A DNA stretch of 64,000 nt from Psychroserpens damuponensis (lineage in GTDB: Bacteria; Bacteroidota; Bacteroidia; Flavobacteriales; Flavobacteriaceae). Under the pieces are notes generated by a model. It did not search any database, was not told where the DNA came from, and saw only the letters and a list, made by a program, of their open reading frames with translations. The stretch lies in contig NZ_JXJO01000016.1 of the NCBI RefSeq assembly GCF_000826655.1, positions 235,001 through 299,000 of the forward strand, read 5' to 3'. The translations under genes and the position numbers were made by a program. Below, in pieces: positions 9,449 through 17,802 of the stretch. Position 1 is the stretch's first letter, and every line of letters begins with the position of its first letter.

Positions 9449-10867
9449 TTATCTAAAAATTACTTCTTTACGTTCTAATTTCGAATTCATATATTCTAAT
9501 TTAAAAATATTGTCTTGGGCTTTATCACCATGTTTTGCAACAAAGTCTGAAATATCCTCAACCGTTTTAATTGGTATATCATTAATACCTGTAATTATGT
9601 ATCCTGGTCTAATTCCTAATTTTGCGTATAAAAACTTATTTTTTATATTCTGTACAACAACACCTTCGTTGATGCTCGTTGCTTTTTTAAATTTCTTCGG
9701 AAGGTTGCGTAGCTCCATATCAATAAAATCTACACTAATAATATCACTTTTTGAAAGCGTTACAGGTATGGATTTAATTTCATCATCTCTAAGAACTTCA
9801 ACATTAACAACATCATTTGGACGTTTTGTTTTTAAATACCCACTTAAATCTGTAAACTTATTTATATTAATATTATCTAGTTTTTTGATAATATCTCCAT
9901 TTTGAATGCCTGCTTTTTTAGCTCCAGATTTTTCTTCAACTTCTGATACATACACACCTTCAATTTCGTTTATACCTTTTTCTACTGCTTCTTGAGAATT
10001 TCTATTTAATATTGAAATTCCTAATACACCTTCTTGAACATCACCGTATTCTATAATATCTTGAATTACTTTTTTTGCAATATTACTTGGTACAGCAAAA
10101 GAATACCCAATGTAAGAACCTGTTTGAGATGAGATCGCTGTGTTGATACCTATAAGTTGACCTGTAGAATTTACTAAAGCTCCACCCGAATTACCAGGAT
10201 TTACAGCCGCATCTGTTTGAATAAATGACTGAGAATTTCTACCAGATAAATCACGAGCTTTAGCGCTAATAATTCCGGCAGTTACAGTAGACGTTAAATT
10301 AAAAGGGTTACCAACAGCTAAAACCCATTCTCCAATTTTTGCAGTATCAGAATCTCCAAATTCAATTGAAGGCAAATCATCTTCGGCTTCTATTTTTAAA
10401 AGGGCAATATCGGTTTTTTCATCTGTACCAATTAATTGGGCTTCATAGGTGCGATTATCATTTAAAGTAATTGAAATTTTATTAGACCCAGCAATCACAT
10501 GATTATTGGTTATAATATAACCATCTGGTGATACTATAACACCACTTCCAGTACCTACTTGAGCTCTTTGAGTTGATTGACGACCATAAATTAAATCTTG
10601 TAACGTTTGCCTGCCACTCACCATAGCTGTATTTTTAACATGAACTACAGAGTGTATTGTGTGTTCTGCAGCAAGTGTAAAATCTGGTGTGTTAGCATTA
10701 ATTAAATTTGTTGTTTTCGGGTTGTAATTTGCGTTTAAAAATGACGGTTGCTCTTTATTGTTTTCAAAAGTGACCGTTTGTTCATTATTAAAAAAGTATG
10801 TGTAGGTAGATAATGCTATTACTCCACCTAACACAGAAGCAAATACTAAGGTTAAAATCTTTTTCAT
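9449..10867 (-). CDS. Do/DegP-family periplasmic serine protease with PDZ domains
   Basis: A periplasmic quality-control protease of the HtrA family. Residues 1-25 form a signal or anchor helix. The trypsin-like domain carries the full triad: His123 (TNNHVIAGS), Asp153 (TDIALLKIE) and Ser227 (NPGNSGGAL). PDZ1 is at about 275-370 (GVYVSEVEEKSGAKKAGIQNG). A second, diverged PDZ at about 385-470 contains KLGIRPGYIITGIND. At 472 residues it is full length and should assemble into trimers or larger cages as the family does. Monocistronic, with its own terminator. An octamer motif (9695-9702) lies in the second PDZ region. Confidence 0.95.
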   Translation of the reverse strand: MKKILTLVFASVLGGVIALSTYTYFFNNEQTVTFENNKEQPSFLNANYNPKTTNLINANTPDFTLAAEHTIHSVVHVKNTAMVSGRQTLQDLIYGRQSTQRAQVGTGSGVIVSPDGYIITNNHVIAGSNKISITLNDNRTYEAQLIGTDEKTDIALLKIEAEDDLPSIEFGDSDTAKIGEWVLAVGNPFNLTSTVTAGIISAKARDLSGRNSQSFIQTDAAVNPGNSGGALVNSTGQLIGINTAISSQTGSYIGYSFAVPSNIAKKVIQDIIEYGDVQEGVLGISILNRNSQEAVEKGINEIEGVYVSEVEEKSGAKKAGIQNGDIIKKLDNININKFTDLSGYLKTKRPNDVVNVEVLRDDEIKSIPVTLSKSDIISVDFIDMELRNLPKKFKKATSINEGVVVQNIKNKFLYAKLGIRPGYIITGINDIPIKTVEDISDFVAKHGDKAQDNIFKLEYMNSKLERKEVIFR

Positions 10868-11008
10868 TAGTAATTAGGTTTTTATTGTTTATTTAAAATA
10901 TATTAACGATTAAAATTAAGTATTTATTGAAATCGAAATTCAACTTTAACGATTTTTAACGTCGCTATTAACGCTCATTTAACAGTCTAATTTTTGATTC
11001 ATTATTGC

Positions 11009-11016
11009 TATATTTG
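11009..11016 (+). promoter_or_regulatory. -7 promoter box upstream of dapF
   Basis: TATATTTG matches TAnnTTTG and ends 8 bases before the dapF ATG, so the mRNA would have almost no leader. I see no TTG at the usual -33 distance, so this is half a promoter. Confidence 0.5.
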
Positions 11017-11024
11017 CACGACTT

Positions 11025-11798
11025 ATGAAACAAATTTTTTACAAATATCAAGGAACAGGTAACGACTTTGTGATGATTGATAATCGTCAGCAAACGTTTG
11101 ATAAAACGAATACTAAAAACATTGCATTTTTATGTGATAGACGTTTTGGTATTGGCGCAGATGGTTTGATATTGTTAGAAAACCATGAGTCGTGTGACTT
11201 TAAAATGGTCTATTTCAATGCCGACGGAAATGAAAGCACCATGTGTGGTAATGGAGGTCGCTGTATTGTAGCTTTCGCCAATTTCCTAGAGGTGATTAAA
11301 AATGAGGCAACTTTTGAAGCTATTGACGGTTTGCACAAAGCATGTATAGATAACGGCATTGTTCGTCTGCAAATGCAAGATGTACATCATATAGAAAACC
11401 ATAAAACACATGTGTTTTTAGATACGGGTTCTCCACACCATGTTCAAATGGAAGACCAATTATCTGCTTTTGATGTTAAGCACTTCGGAAGGGAAATTCG
11501 ACAAGGAGCTCCTTATAATAAAAAAGGAAGCAATGTTAACTTTGTATCTAAAATTTCCGAAGAAAAATTTGCTGTAAGAACCTACGAAAGAGGTGTTGAG
11601 GATGAAACCTTATCTTGCGGAACAGGTGTGACAGCAGTAGCTTTAGCTATGCATTTTATTGGAGAAACCGAAAAGAATCTAATTACACTAAAAACGGAAG
11701 GTGGTGAATTACAAGTGTCTTTTGAAATCTCTAATACTGATTATAAAAATATTTGGCTTATTGGTCCTGCAACCCAGGTTTTTAAAGGACATATTTAA
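11025..11798 (+). CDS. dapF: diaminopimelate epimerase
   Basis: DapF interconverts LL- and meso-diaminopimelate for lysine and peptidoglycan synthesis by a cofactor-free two-cysteine mechanism. Both catalytic Cys are present: Cys74 in TMCGNGGRC and Cys198 in LSCGTGVTA. The N-terminal YQGTGNDFVMID motif is typical. It has 257 residues, full length. It heads a plus-strand envelope operon with a GNAT gene, mltG and a DUF2279 gene, each overlapping the next by 1-11 bases. dapA is about 26 kb away in another unit. Confidence 0.97.
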   Translation: MKQIFYKYQGTGNDFVMIDNRQQTFDKTNTKNIAFLCDRRFGIGADGLILLENHESCDFKMVYFNADGNESTMCGNGGRCIVAFANFLEVIKNEATFEAIDGLHKACIDNGIVRLQMQDVHHIENHKTHVFLDTGSPHHVQMEDQLSAFDVKHFGREIRQGAPYNKKGSNVNFVSKISEEKFAVRTYERGVEDETLSCGTGVTAVALAMHFIGETEKNLITLKTEGGELQVSFEISNTDYKNIWLIGPATQVFKGHI

Positions 11799-12328
11799 TG
11801 ATTACACTCAAAGGAGAACATATTTATTTAAGAGCGCTAGAGCCGGAAGATCTAGAATTTATTCATCACATTGAAAATAATCAAGATATTTGGGAAATAA
11901 GTAATACAATTACACCATATTCTAAGTTTTTAATAAAACAATATCTAGAACACGCTCATAAAGATATATTTGAAGTGAAGCAATTACGACTTGTAATTTG
12001 TAATTATAATAACGATGCTTTGGGTTTGATAGATGTATTTGATTTTGATTTTAAAAATAGACGTGCAGGAATTGGAATTTTAATAAATGATTCTAATCAT
12101 AGGCAAAAAGGCTACGGAAAAGAAGCGTTACAATTATTAATAAGCTATTGTAAATCACATCTAGATTTGCATCAATTGTATTGTAACATTTCCGAAGAGA
12201 ATGATCATAGCTTGAAGTTATTTAAAAATCAAGGTTTTGAAATCATAGGACTAAAAAAAGATTGGAACTTCGTTAATGGTTCTTATAAAAATGAATACTT
12301 ATTACAATCTATATTAAATGTACATTAA
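11798..12328 (+). CDS. GNAT N-acetyltransferase, RimJ/RimL-like
   Basis: A 176-residue acetyltransferase of the type that acts on N-terminal amines or small amines. The N-terminus (LKGEHIYLRALEPEDLEFIH) and the HRQKGYGKEAL coenzyme A motif (about residues 100-110) fit the RimJ/L subfamily, as does the ending NQGFEIIGLKKD. The ATG overlaps the dapF stop (TAATG). The substrate is unknown; co-transcription with dapF and mltG is the only hint. Confidence 0.88.
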   Translation: MITLKGEHIYLRALEPEDLEFIHHIENNQDIWEISNTITPYSKFLIKQYLEHAHKDIFEVKQLRLVICNYNNDALGLIDVFDFDFKNRRAGIGILINDSNHRQKGYGKEALQLLISYCKSHLDLHQLYCNISEENDHSLKLFKNQGFEIIGLKKDWNFVNGSYKNEYLLQSILNVH

Positions 12329-13361
12329 AAAAATACTTTGGGCAATTGCTATTATTGGTTTAATATTAGCTGCAATTTTTGGTTACTTTATTTATAATGC
12401 AATGCTCGCGCCAAATACTGCATTTAATAATGATGAGGCTTATATTTTTGTGCCTTCTGATGCAAGTTACGCTGAAGTTAGGTTACAATTGGAGCCTTTA
12501 CTTCTAGATATAGATGCATTTGATGCTTTAGCTAAACAAAAAAAATATACAACAAATTTAAAAGCAGGACGTTTTGCAATACAAAATGGGATGAGTAATA
12601 ATGATATTATTAATTCTATACGTCAACATAATTTGCCGCTTCAAATTGCATTTAATAATCAAGAGACATTGCAAAAATTAGCAGGTCGTATTAGTACTCA
12701 AATTGAAGCAGATAGTGTGTCACTAATAACTGCGATGACAGATTCTAAATTTTTAAAAGCTAGTGGTTTTACAAATAAGACAGCGCTTGGTATGTACATA
12801 CCAAATAGCTATGAGTTTTTCTGGAACACCTCTGCAGAAGGCTTTAGGGATCGCATGTTAAAAGAATATAATCGTTTTTGGAATACAAGTAGAAATGCCA
12901 AAGCAAAAGCTATTGGGTTAACTAGAGATCAAGTATTGACCTTAGCATCTATTGTTCATGAAGAATCTAAGCAAGCAAGTGAACAACCTCGTATTGCTGG
13001 TGTTTACATGAATAGAATTAGAATAGGCATGCCATTACAAGCAGATCCAACTTTGAAATTTGCTGCTTATCAGTTGCCAGAATATCAAAATACTATTATT
13101 AAACGCGTTCTTAATAAACATAAAGAAATTAACTCACCTTACAATACCTATATTAATTTAGGTTTACCTCCAGGTTTAATTGCAATGCCAGACGTAAGTG
13201 CTATTGATGCAGTTCTTAATTTTGAAAAACATAGTTACTTGTATTTTGTGGCAAATGCCAAAAAGTTAGGATTTCATAAATTTGCAAAAACCTTAAGCCA
13301 GCACAATTCAAATGCGAGAGAATACCATAGATATTTATCGTCTCAAGGGATAAATAAGTAA
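12318..13361 (+). CDS. mltG: endolytic murein transglycosylase
   Basis: MltG cleaves nascent glycan strands and sets their length. The 347-residue protein has one N-terminal membrane anchor (about 5-28), then a LysM-like region, then the catalytic YceG domain with MYIPNSYEFFWN (159-170), the Glu-containing motif ASIVHEES (210-217), GVYMNRIRIGMPLQADPT and the late NTYINLGLPPGLIAMP motif. Family length is ~340, so it is complete. It overlaps the preceding GNAT gene by 11 bases and the next gene by one, so translation is probably coupled. Confidence 0.95.
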   Translation: MYIKKILWAIAIIGLILAAIFGYFIYNAMLAPNTAFNNDEAYIFVPSDASYAEVRLQLEPLLLDIDAFDALAKQKKYTTNLKAGRFAIQNGMSNNDIINSIRQHNLPLQIAFNNQETLQKLAGRISTQIEADSVSLITAMTDSKFLKASGFTNKTALGMYIPNSYEFFWNTSAEGFRDRMLKEYNRFWNTSRNAKAKAIGLTRDQVLTLASIVHEESKQASEQPRIAGVYMNRIRIGMPLQADPTLKFAAYQLPEYQNTIIKRVLNKHKEINSPYNTYINLGLPPGLIAMPDVSAIDAVLNFEKHSYLYFVANAKKLGFHKFAKTLSQHNSNAREYHRYLSSQGINK

Positions 13362-14284
13362 TGGTTATCAATCGTTACTTACTGCTGTTGTTTTCTTGTT
13401 GTGTAACATTATGTGTAAATGCTCAACCCACGCAATCAAAATTTGATATTTTTTTAAAGCCAAGTGATTCTCTTAACACGTCTAGAAGAAATGCTGTTGT
13501 TATTACAGAGGCCTCATTGGCTTCACTTACTTTAATTGGCTTAAATCAATTATGGTATGCAGATTTTGAGCGCTCTAAATTTAAAACCATTAATGATGCT
13601 GATGAGTGGTTACAAATGGATAAGCTAGGTCATGTGTTTTCATCATACCAATTAGGTCGTGTTGGAGCCAACACACTTAATTGGGCAGGTGTTGGTAAAA
13701 AAGATCAACTAATATATGGTGCTACTTTAGGTTTTGGGTTTTTAACAGCTGTTGAGATTTTTGATGGTTATTCTCAGGAATGGGGATTTTCTTGGTCTGA
13801 TATGGCAGCGAATGCTACAGGAACAGGTTTGTATGTAGGTCAAGAATTACTTTGGGATGAACAGCGTATTGCATTAAAATATTCATTTCATCAAACTCAT
13901 TTTGCAAATCAGCGTCCAGATAAACTGGGAGACGGTTTTTTGGAGGAAGTGTTAAAAGATTATAACGGACAAACATATTGGTTAAGTGCTAATGTACGTT
14001 CGTTTTTTAAAAATAGTAAAATTCCAAAATGGTTTAACGTTGCCTTTGGTTATGGAGCAGAGGGCATGCTAACGGCAAGAACAGAAAGCGTAGATAATCT
14101 TTATATATCTCAAAATAGGAGGCGACAATTTTACCTTAGTTTTGATGTAGATTTAAGTCGAATAAAGACAAAATCTCGCGTTTTGAGAACCGTTTTTGAC
14201 GTTTTGAACATCATAAAAGTGCCAGCTCCAACAATTTCGTTTGACCGAGAAAATGGCACGAAGCTCCACTACATCTACTTTTAA
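13361..14284 (+). CDS. DUF2279 (YfiM-like) envelope protein
   Basis: A 307-residue exported protein with a signal peptide (1-22, ending VNAQ). The conserved part (about 65-175) contains WLQMDKLGHVFSSYQLGR, FGFLTAVEIFDGYSQEWGFS and SDMAANATGTGLYVGQE, matching the DUF2279/YfiM family of predicted outer-membrane-associated proteins. Function is unknown. The C-terminal half ends in aromatic-rich beta-like strands. It is the last gene of the dapF-mltG operon, which supports an envelope role. Confidence 0.8.
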   Translation: MVINRYLLLLFSCCVTLCVNAQPTQSKFDIFLKPSDSLNTSRRNAVVITEASLASLTLIGLNQLWYADFERSKFKTINDADEWLQMDKLGHVFSSYQLGRVGANTLNWAGVGKKDQLIYGATLGFGFLTAVEIFDGYSQEWGFSWSDMAANATGTGLYVGQELLWDEQRIALKYSFHQTHFANQRPDKLGDGFLEEVLKDYNGQTYWLSANVRSFFKNSKIPKWFNVAFGYGAEGMLTARTESVDNLYISQNRRRQFYLSFDVDLSRIKTKSRVLRTVFDVLNIIKVPAPTISFDRENGTKLHYIYF

Positions 14285-14326
14285 CAACACTTTAACAGCT
14301 TATTTTCAATAAGTTAATAAAAGTCG

Positions 14327-14334
14327 TATATTTG
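14327..14334 (+). promoter_or_regulatory. -7 promoter box upstream of the lysozyme-fold gene
   Basis: TATATTTG matches TAnnTTTG. It contains the TTG (14332) that would otherwise extend the downstream ORF by 20 codons. A promoter here puts transcription start after that TTG, so the ATG at 14392 must be the start. Confidence 0.6.
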
Positions 14335-14345
14335 CATGCTGAAAT

Positions 14346-14378
14346 TTTAGGACAGTTTAGGGAACATTTAGTCCTAAA
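14346..14378 (+). promoter_or_regulatory. hairpin in the leader of the lysozyme-fold gene
   Basis: TTTAGGAC (14346-14353) pairs perfectly with GTCCTAAA (14371-14378). It lies between the -7 box and the ATG at 14392 and ends 13 bases before the start, close enough to affect ribosome access. Its function is unknown. Confidence 0.45.
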
Positions 14379-14391
14379 GAAAATTAGCTTT

Positions 14392-15078
14392 ATGATAAAA
14401 AAAATAAGTAATTATTTCGTCATTCCATTAGCTATTTGTGCCATGCTTTATGTGGCACTAAAACCTCAAGAATCATTAAATATTGATGATTATTCTACGG
14501 TAGGTTTAGAGCTTAATTATGATATGAGTCATAATCTTGCATCTTTAGATGAAGAGGTTGAGTATGATCATTTGCAATTATCAAATCCATTTCATTCTAC
14601 GCATCTGTATTTTCCGCATTTAGGAAAATCTTATATAGGTTTTAAAGAAGCGTTGGCTTTTAAAGAATCTAGAGGAAATTATTTCTCGGTGAATACTTTG
14701 GGGTATTTAGGTAAATATCAATTTGGAGCAGAAACTTTGAAACTTATTGGAATTTACAATCCTAATCAGTTTTTGTATAATCCAAAACTTCAGGAAAAAG
14801 CATTTTTAGCTAATGCAGAACGTAACAAATGGATTTTAAGAAAAGACATCAAGCGTTTTGAGGGTAAATTTATAAATGGAGTAGAGGTTACTGAGTCTGG
14901 TATCTTGGCTGCTGCGCATTTAGCAGGACCTGGAAGTGTAAAGAAATTTTTAAGAAGCTATGGTAGGACAAACGTATCTGATGCATATGGTTCTTCTGTA
15001 AAATATTATATGAAAAAATTCTCAGGTTACGATACATCGTTTATTGAAGCAGATAAAAAAGCAAAAGCTATTTTGTAA
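14392..15078 (+). CDS. lysozyme/lytic transglycosylase-like exported protein
   Basis: From the ATG at 14392 the protein has 228 residues with an N-terminal membrane helix (about 7-24). The region 84-215 resembles a lysozyme-fold muramidase: FKEALAFKESRGNYFSV puts a candidate catalytic glutamate at 92, followed by LGYLGKYQFGAETLKLIG (103-120) and AAAHLAGPGSV. These match the substrate-binding pattern of transglycosylase-like proteins, but enzyme activity is inferred. It follows the dapF-mltG operon yet has its own promoter box and ends at a shared terminator. Confidence 0.75.
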   Translation: MIKKISNYFVIPLAICAMLYVALKPQESLNIDDYSTVGLELNYDMSHNLASLDEEVEYDHLQLSNPFHSTHLYFPHLGKSYIGFKEALAFKESRGNYFSVNTLGYLGKYQFGAETLKLIGIYNPNQFLYNPKLQEKAFLANAERNKWILRKDIKRFEGKFINGVEVTESGILAAAHLAGPGSVKKFLRSYGRTNVSDAYGSSVKYYMKKFSGYDTSFIEADKKAKAIL

Positions 15079-15096
15079 CGAATAGATTTAAAGTAT

Positions 15097-15135
15097 AAAA
15101 AAGGCAGCATGTAAATTTTACATTCTGCCTTTTTT
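15097..15135. terminator. bidirectional terminator between convergent genes
   Basis: AAAAAAGGCAG (15097-15107) pairs with CTGCCTTTTTT (15125-15135), with an inner complementary AT stretch. Both strands end in T-runs. It serves the lysozyme-fold gene (plus) and the methyltransferase gene (minus). Confidence 0.88.
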
Positions 15136-15137
15136 TA

Positions 15138-15854
15138 TTAATCTTTATGTATCACAAAAATTGCTGGTCGCTTGTGTAAATCTATTTTGGCGTGTTTCCA
15201 GTCACTTACCGTCATTGTTTTAATATATTCTGAAGGCAATGTAATGTCGCAAGCTATGCAAACTCTTGTGTTAGGGTGAAGTGTTGCGCAAATATCTTCT
15301 AAAATTTTATTATTTCGATAAGGTGTTTCTATAAATAACTGAGTTTGGTTTTGCTCAAAAGACAAGCGTTCTAAGCGTTTAAGTGTTGCCTTTCTTTCAG
15401 ATTTATCAATTGGAATGTAGCCATTAAATGCAAATGATTGTCCGTTCATTCCAGAACTCATCAAAGCTAGCACAATTGACGATGGTCCCACTAACGGAAC
15501 AACCTGAATATTGTTATCATGTGCAAGTTTCACAATATCTGCTCCAGGATCAGCAATGCCAGGACAACCAGCTTCAGAAAGTAATCCCATTGATTTTCCA
15601 TTTTTGCAATCGTCAAGAAAATTTTGAATTTCTTCTGGAGTTGTGTATTTATTTAAAACCTTAAAGTTTAATGAAGATTGTTGTTTTCTCGAATCTACTT
15701 TTTTAATAAACCGACGAGCAGTTTTTTCATTCTCTACAATATAATCATCTATCATTTCAATAATTTTTTTTACTGAAATAGGCAAGACCTCTAAAGGAGG
15801 ATTATCGCCAAGACGTGTTGGTATGAGGTACAATTTACCTAAAGTATTACTCAT
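15138..15854 (-). CDS. SAM-dependent methyltransferase, tetrapyrrole-methylase/RsmI-like family
   Basis: A 238-residue protein of the tetrapyrrole methylase superfamily. It has LYLIPTRLG at the start, the LLSEAGCPGIADPGADIVKLA motif (about 93-113) and VPLVGPSSIVLALMSSGMNGQSFAFNGY, which closely resemble RsmI (16S rRNA 2'-O-methyltransferase). The N-terminal part is diverged from canonical RsmI, and Bacteroidota often carry both, so I do not assign rsmI. It starts 2 bases after the stop of the sugar-dehydrogenase gene, so the two are probably co-transcribed. Confidence 0.85.
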   Translation of the reverse strand: MSNTLGKLYLIPTRLGDNPPLEVLPISVKKIIEMIDDYIVENEKTARRFIKKVDSRKQQSSLNFKVLNKYTTPEEIQNFLDDCKNGKSMGLLSEAGCPGIADPGADIVKLAHDNNIQVVPLVGPSSIVLALMSSGMNGQSFAFNGYIPIDKSERKATLKRLERLSFEQNQTQLFIETPYRNNKILEDICATLHPNTRVCIACDITLPSEYIKTMTVSDWKHAKIDLHKRPAIFVIHKD

Positions 15855-15856
15855 GA

Positions 15857-17266
15857 TTATTTAATAATAAGTGTGCGAATGCTTTTGTCTCCATTACTGT
15901 TTCTAATGTCTACGATGTATAATCCTGTGGTTAACATTTCCGTAGATATTGTTATTAATTGTTCTTCAAAATTAGAATGTCTAGCAATTAATTTGCCTTG
16001 AACATCATGTATAGCTATAGATTCTATTTGATTTGTGGTATCTAAAGTGTTGAAGTTTAAAAGGGTGTTTGCTGGATTTGGATACATTTTAATAGCGCTT
16101 GTTGAGTGATTGTCAACACTTAAATTGTCTTCATTGATTTTAAAAACGGTACCTTGAAATAAACTTACAATATATAATTCTCCATTAACATCTTCGCCAA
16201 AGGCAGAGAGACCTAAGCCTGATAAATCTTCAACAAAGGTAAGGTCATAATTGCCAGGTGAAACCTCTTCTACGTAACCAATATCGTCATTGCAAAAGTC
16301 GGCAAAGAAGTATAAGCCATCTAAGGTGGATTGATTGGTTCCTCTGTATACATAACCTCCTGTTATGGAGCATCCGCCAGTACTTCCATGACTATATTCG
16401 GCAACTGGAGTTTCATGATTGATAGTGTCACAACCCGCTTGGCTAGAGAAAATAGAGGTGCCTTCAAAACATTTCCAACCGTAATTTTCTCCGCCTGTTG
16501 AGGATGCGTCGACCTTATTAATTTCTTCAATAAAATTTTGTCCAACATCAGCTGTCCATAAATCACCAGTGGATCTATCGAATGAAAATTTCCATGTATT
16601 TCTTAGACCATAGGCCCAAATTTCATCTAATGCTGCAGAATCACTAATAAAAGGGTTGTCGGCCGGAATGAGATAGGTTGTACCTGCTGCTATTTCTGCT
16701 GGAGTCACATTAACGTCAATTCTTAACATTTTTCCTAATAAGGTATTTAGGTTCTGTGCTCTATTATCTGGATCACCACCAGAGCCACCATCACCTAGTG
16801 AGATGTATAAGTATCCATCTGGTCCAAAATGTAAATCGCCTCCATTATGATTAGAAAAAGGTTGTAGTATGTTTAGTAGTATAACTTTTGAATTTGGATC
16901 GGCAATACCAAAAGAGCTTCGTGTAAATCTCGAAATCACAGTGTTTTGATTATTGTCTATGTAATTAACATAGAAAAAACCGTTTGTGGCATAGTTAGGA
17001 TGAAAAGCCATGGCTAATAAGCCTTGTTCTCCTCCTAAATCAGTAACTAAATTATCAATATCTAAAAAATTAGTTGTGTTTAAAGATCCATCAGTATTGA
17101 TGATTTTTATTGTTCCTGCTCTTTCTGCTGCAAACAATCTATCATCTCCAGCGTGTTTAATATTCACAGGGCTAGATAGTCCTGTAGCGAAAGATTCTAA
17201 AGAGATGTCTTGGGCAAAAGTTAACGACATCATACAGCATGCTAGGAGGCATGTAATATTTTTCAT
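15857..17266 (-). CDS. secreted PQQ-type sugar dehydrogenase with T9SS sorting domain
   Basis: A 469-residue protein. Signal peptide 1-18 (ending LTFAQ). A six-bladed glucose/sorbosone dehydrogenase propeller covers about 25-375, with GLLAMAFHPNY, NHNGGDLHFGPDGYLYISLG, GDGGSGGDP and WAYGLRNTWKFSFD as the usual metal and PQQ-binding landmarks. From about 390 there is a type A T9SS C-terminal domain (KMYPNPANTLLNF, then GLYIVDIRN). It should be exported across the outer membrane and oxidise aldoses; the exact sugar is unknown. Lack of a PQQ synthesis locus here says nothing about cofactor supply. Confidence 0.9.
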   Translation of the reverse strand: MKNITCLLACCMMSLTFAQDISLESFATGLSSPVNIKHAGDDRLFAAERAGTIKIINTDGSLNTTNFLDIDNLVTDLGGEQGLLAMAFHPNYATNGFFYVNYIDNNQNTVISRFTRSSFGIADPNSKVILLNILQPFSNHNGGDLHFGPDGYLYISLGDGGSGGDPDNRAQNLNTLLGKMLRIDVNVTPAEIAAGTTYLIPADNPFISDSAALDEIWAYGLRNTWKFSFDRSTGDLWTADVGQNFIEEINKVDASSTGGENYGWKCFEGTSIFSSQAGCDTINHETPVAEYSHGSTGGCSITGGYVYRGTNQSTLDGLYFFADFCNDDIGYVEEVSPGNYDLTFVEDLSGLGLSAFGEDVNGELYIVSLFQGTVFKINEDNLSVDNHSTSAIKMYPNPANTLLNFNTLDTTNQIESIAIHDVQGKLIARHSNFEEQLITISTEMLTTGLYIVDIRNSNGDKSIRTLIIK

Positions 17267-17317
17267 TGTCTTAGATTTTTAGAATTTTTTTTACAAAATA
17301 CGAAAAAAAATGGCGAA

Positions 17318-17332
17318 AAGCCGAGTAGGCTT
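17318..17332 (-). terminator. weak terminator downstream of the phosphatase gene
   Basis: AAGCC (17318-17322) pairs with GGCTT (17328-17332). On the minus strand TTTTCGCC and a run of eight T follow. The stem is short. It follows the dnaA-phosphatase pair, which ends at 17341. Confidence 0.4.
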
Positions 17333-17340
17333 AATATTGG

Positions 17341-17796
17341 CTAATTTAAAAGTTGTAGAGAAATAATGGTCGTGGCATTATCTAAAAGTTGAAATACGTT
17401 TTCAAATCCTGAATTACCACCATAATAAGGATCAGGTACTTGTTTATCTAGAGTTGCAGTATCTACTTCAAGTATAAGTTTAACTTTTGCCATATCATTC
17501 GTGTTTCTGGCAAGTTTAATAACGTTTTCAAAATTAGATTGATCCATAACGTAGATATAATCAAAAGTATCAAAATCGGAAACCTTAAATTGCCGTCCTT
17601 GTTGTTTTGAAATGTCTATGTTGTGAGTTTTAGCAACTGCAATAGAACGAGGGTCGGGAGCATCTCCAACATGATAATTTGCTGTACCTGCAGAATCTAC
17701 ATAAAACCGATTGCTTGGTAATTTTGATTCTAAAAGACCATGAGCCAATGGAGAACGACAAATGTTGCCCAAACAAACCATTAGAATACTAGTCAT
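17341..17796 (-). CDS. low-molecular-weight protein-tyrosine phosphatase family
   Basis: A 151-residue cytoplasmic phosphatase. The P-loop MVCLGNICRSP carries the nucleophile Cys8 and Arg14; the DPYYGG motif near residue 117 supplies the general acid Asp. Length and motifs fit the family, which acts on phosphotyrosine proteins or arginine phosphate. It starts 7 bases after the dnaA stop and is likely co-transcribed with dnaA. Confidence 0.93.
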   Translation of the reverse strand: MTSILMVCLGNICRSPLAHGLLESKLPSNRFYVDSAGTANYHVGDAPDPRSIAVAKTHNIDISKQQGRQFKVSDFDTFDYIYVMDQSNFENVIKLARNTNDMAKVKLILEVDTATLDKQVPDPYYGGNSGFENVFQLLDNATTIISLQLLN

Positions 17797-17802
17797 AATA
17801 CT

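Noticed and set aside
14332-14391. TTG start giving a 248-residue lysozyme-fold protein
   Set aside because: The TTG is part of a TATATTTG promoter box, so it would probably not be transcribed; ATG 14392 directly precedes the hydrophobic helix.
15138-15854. Naming this gene rsmI
   Set aside because: The C-terminal motifs fit RsmI, but the N-terminal part is diverged and flavobacteria commonly have two such methyltransferases.
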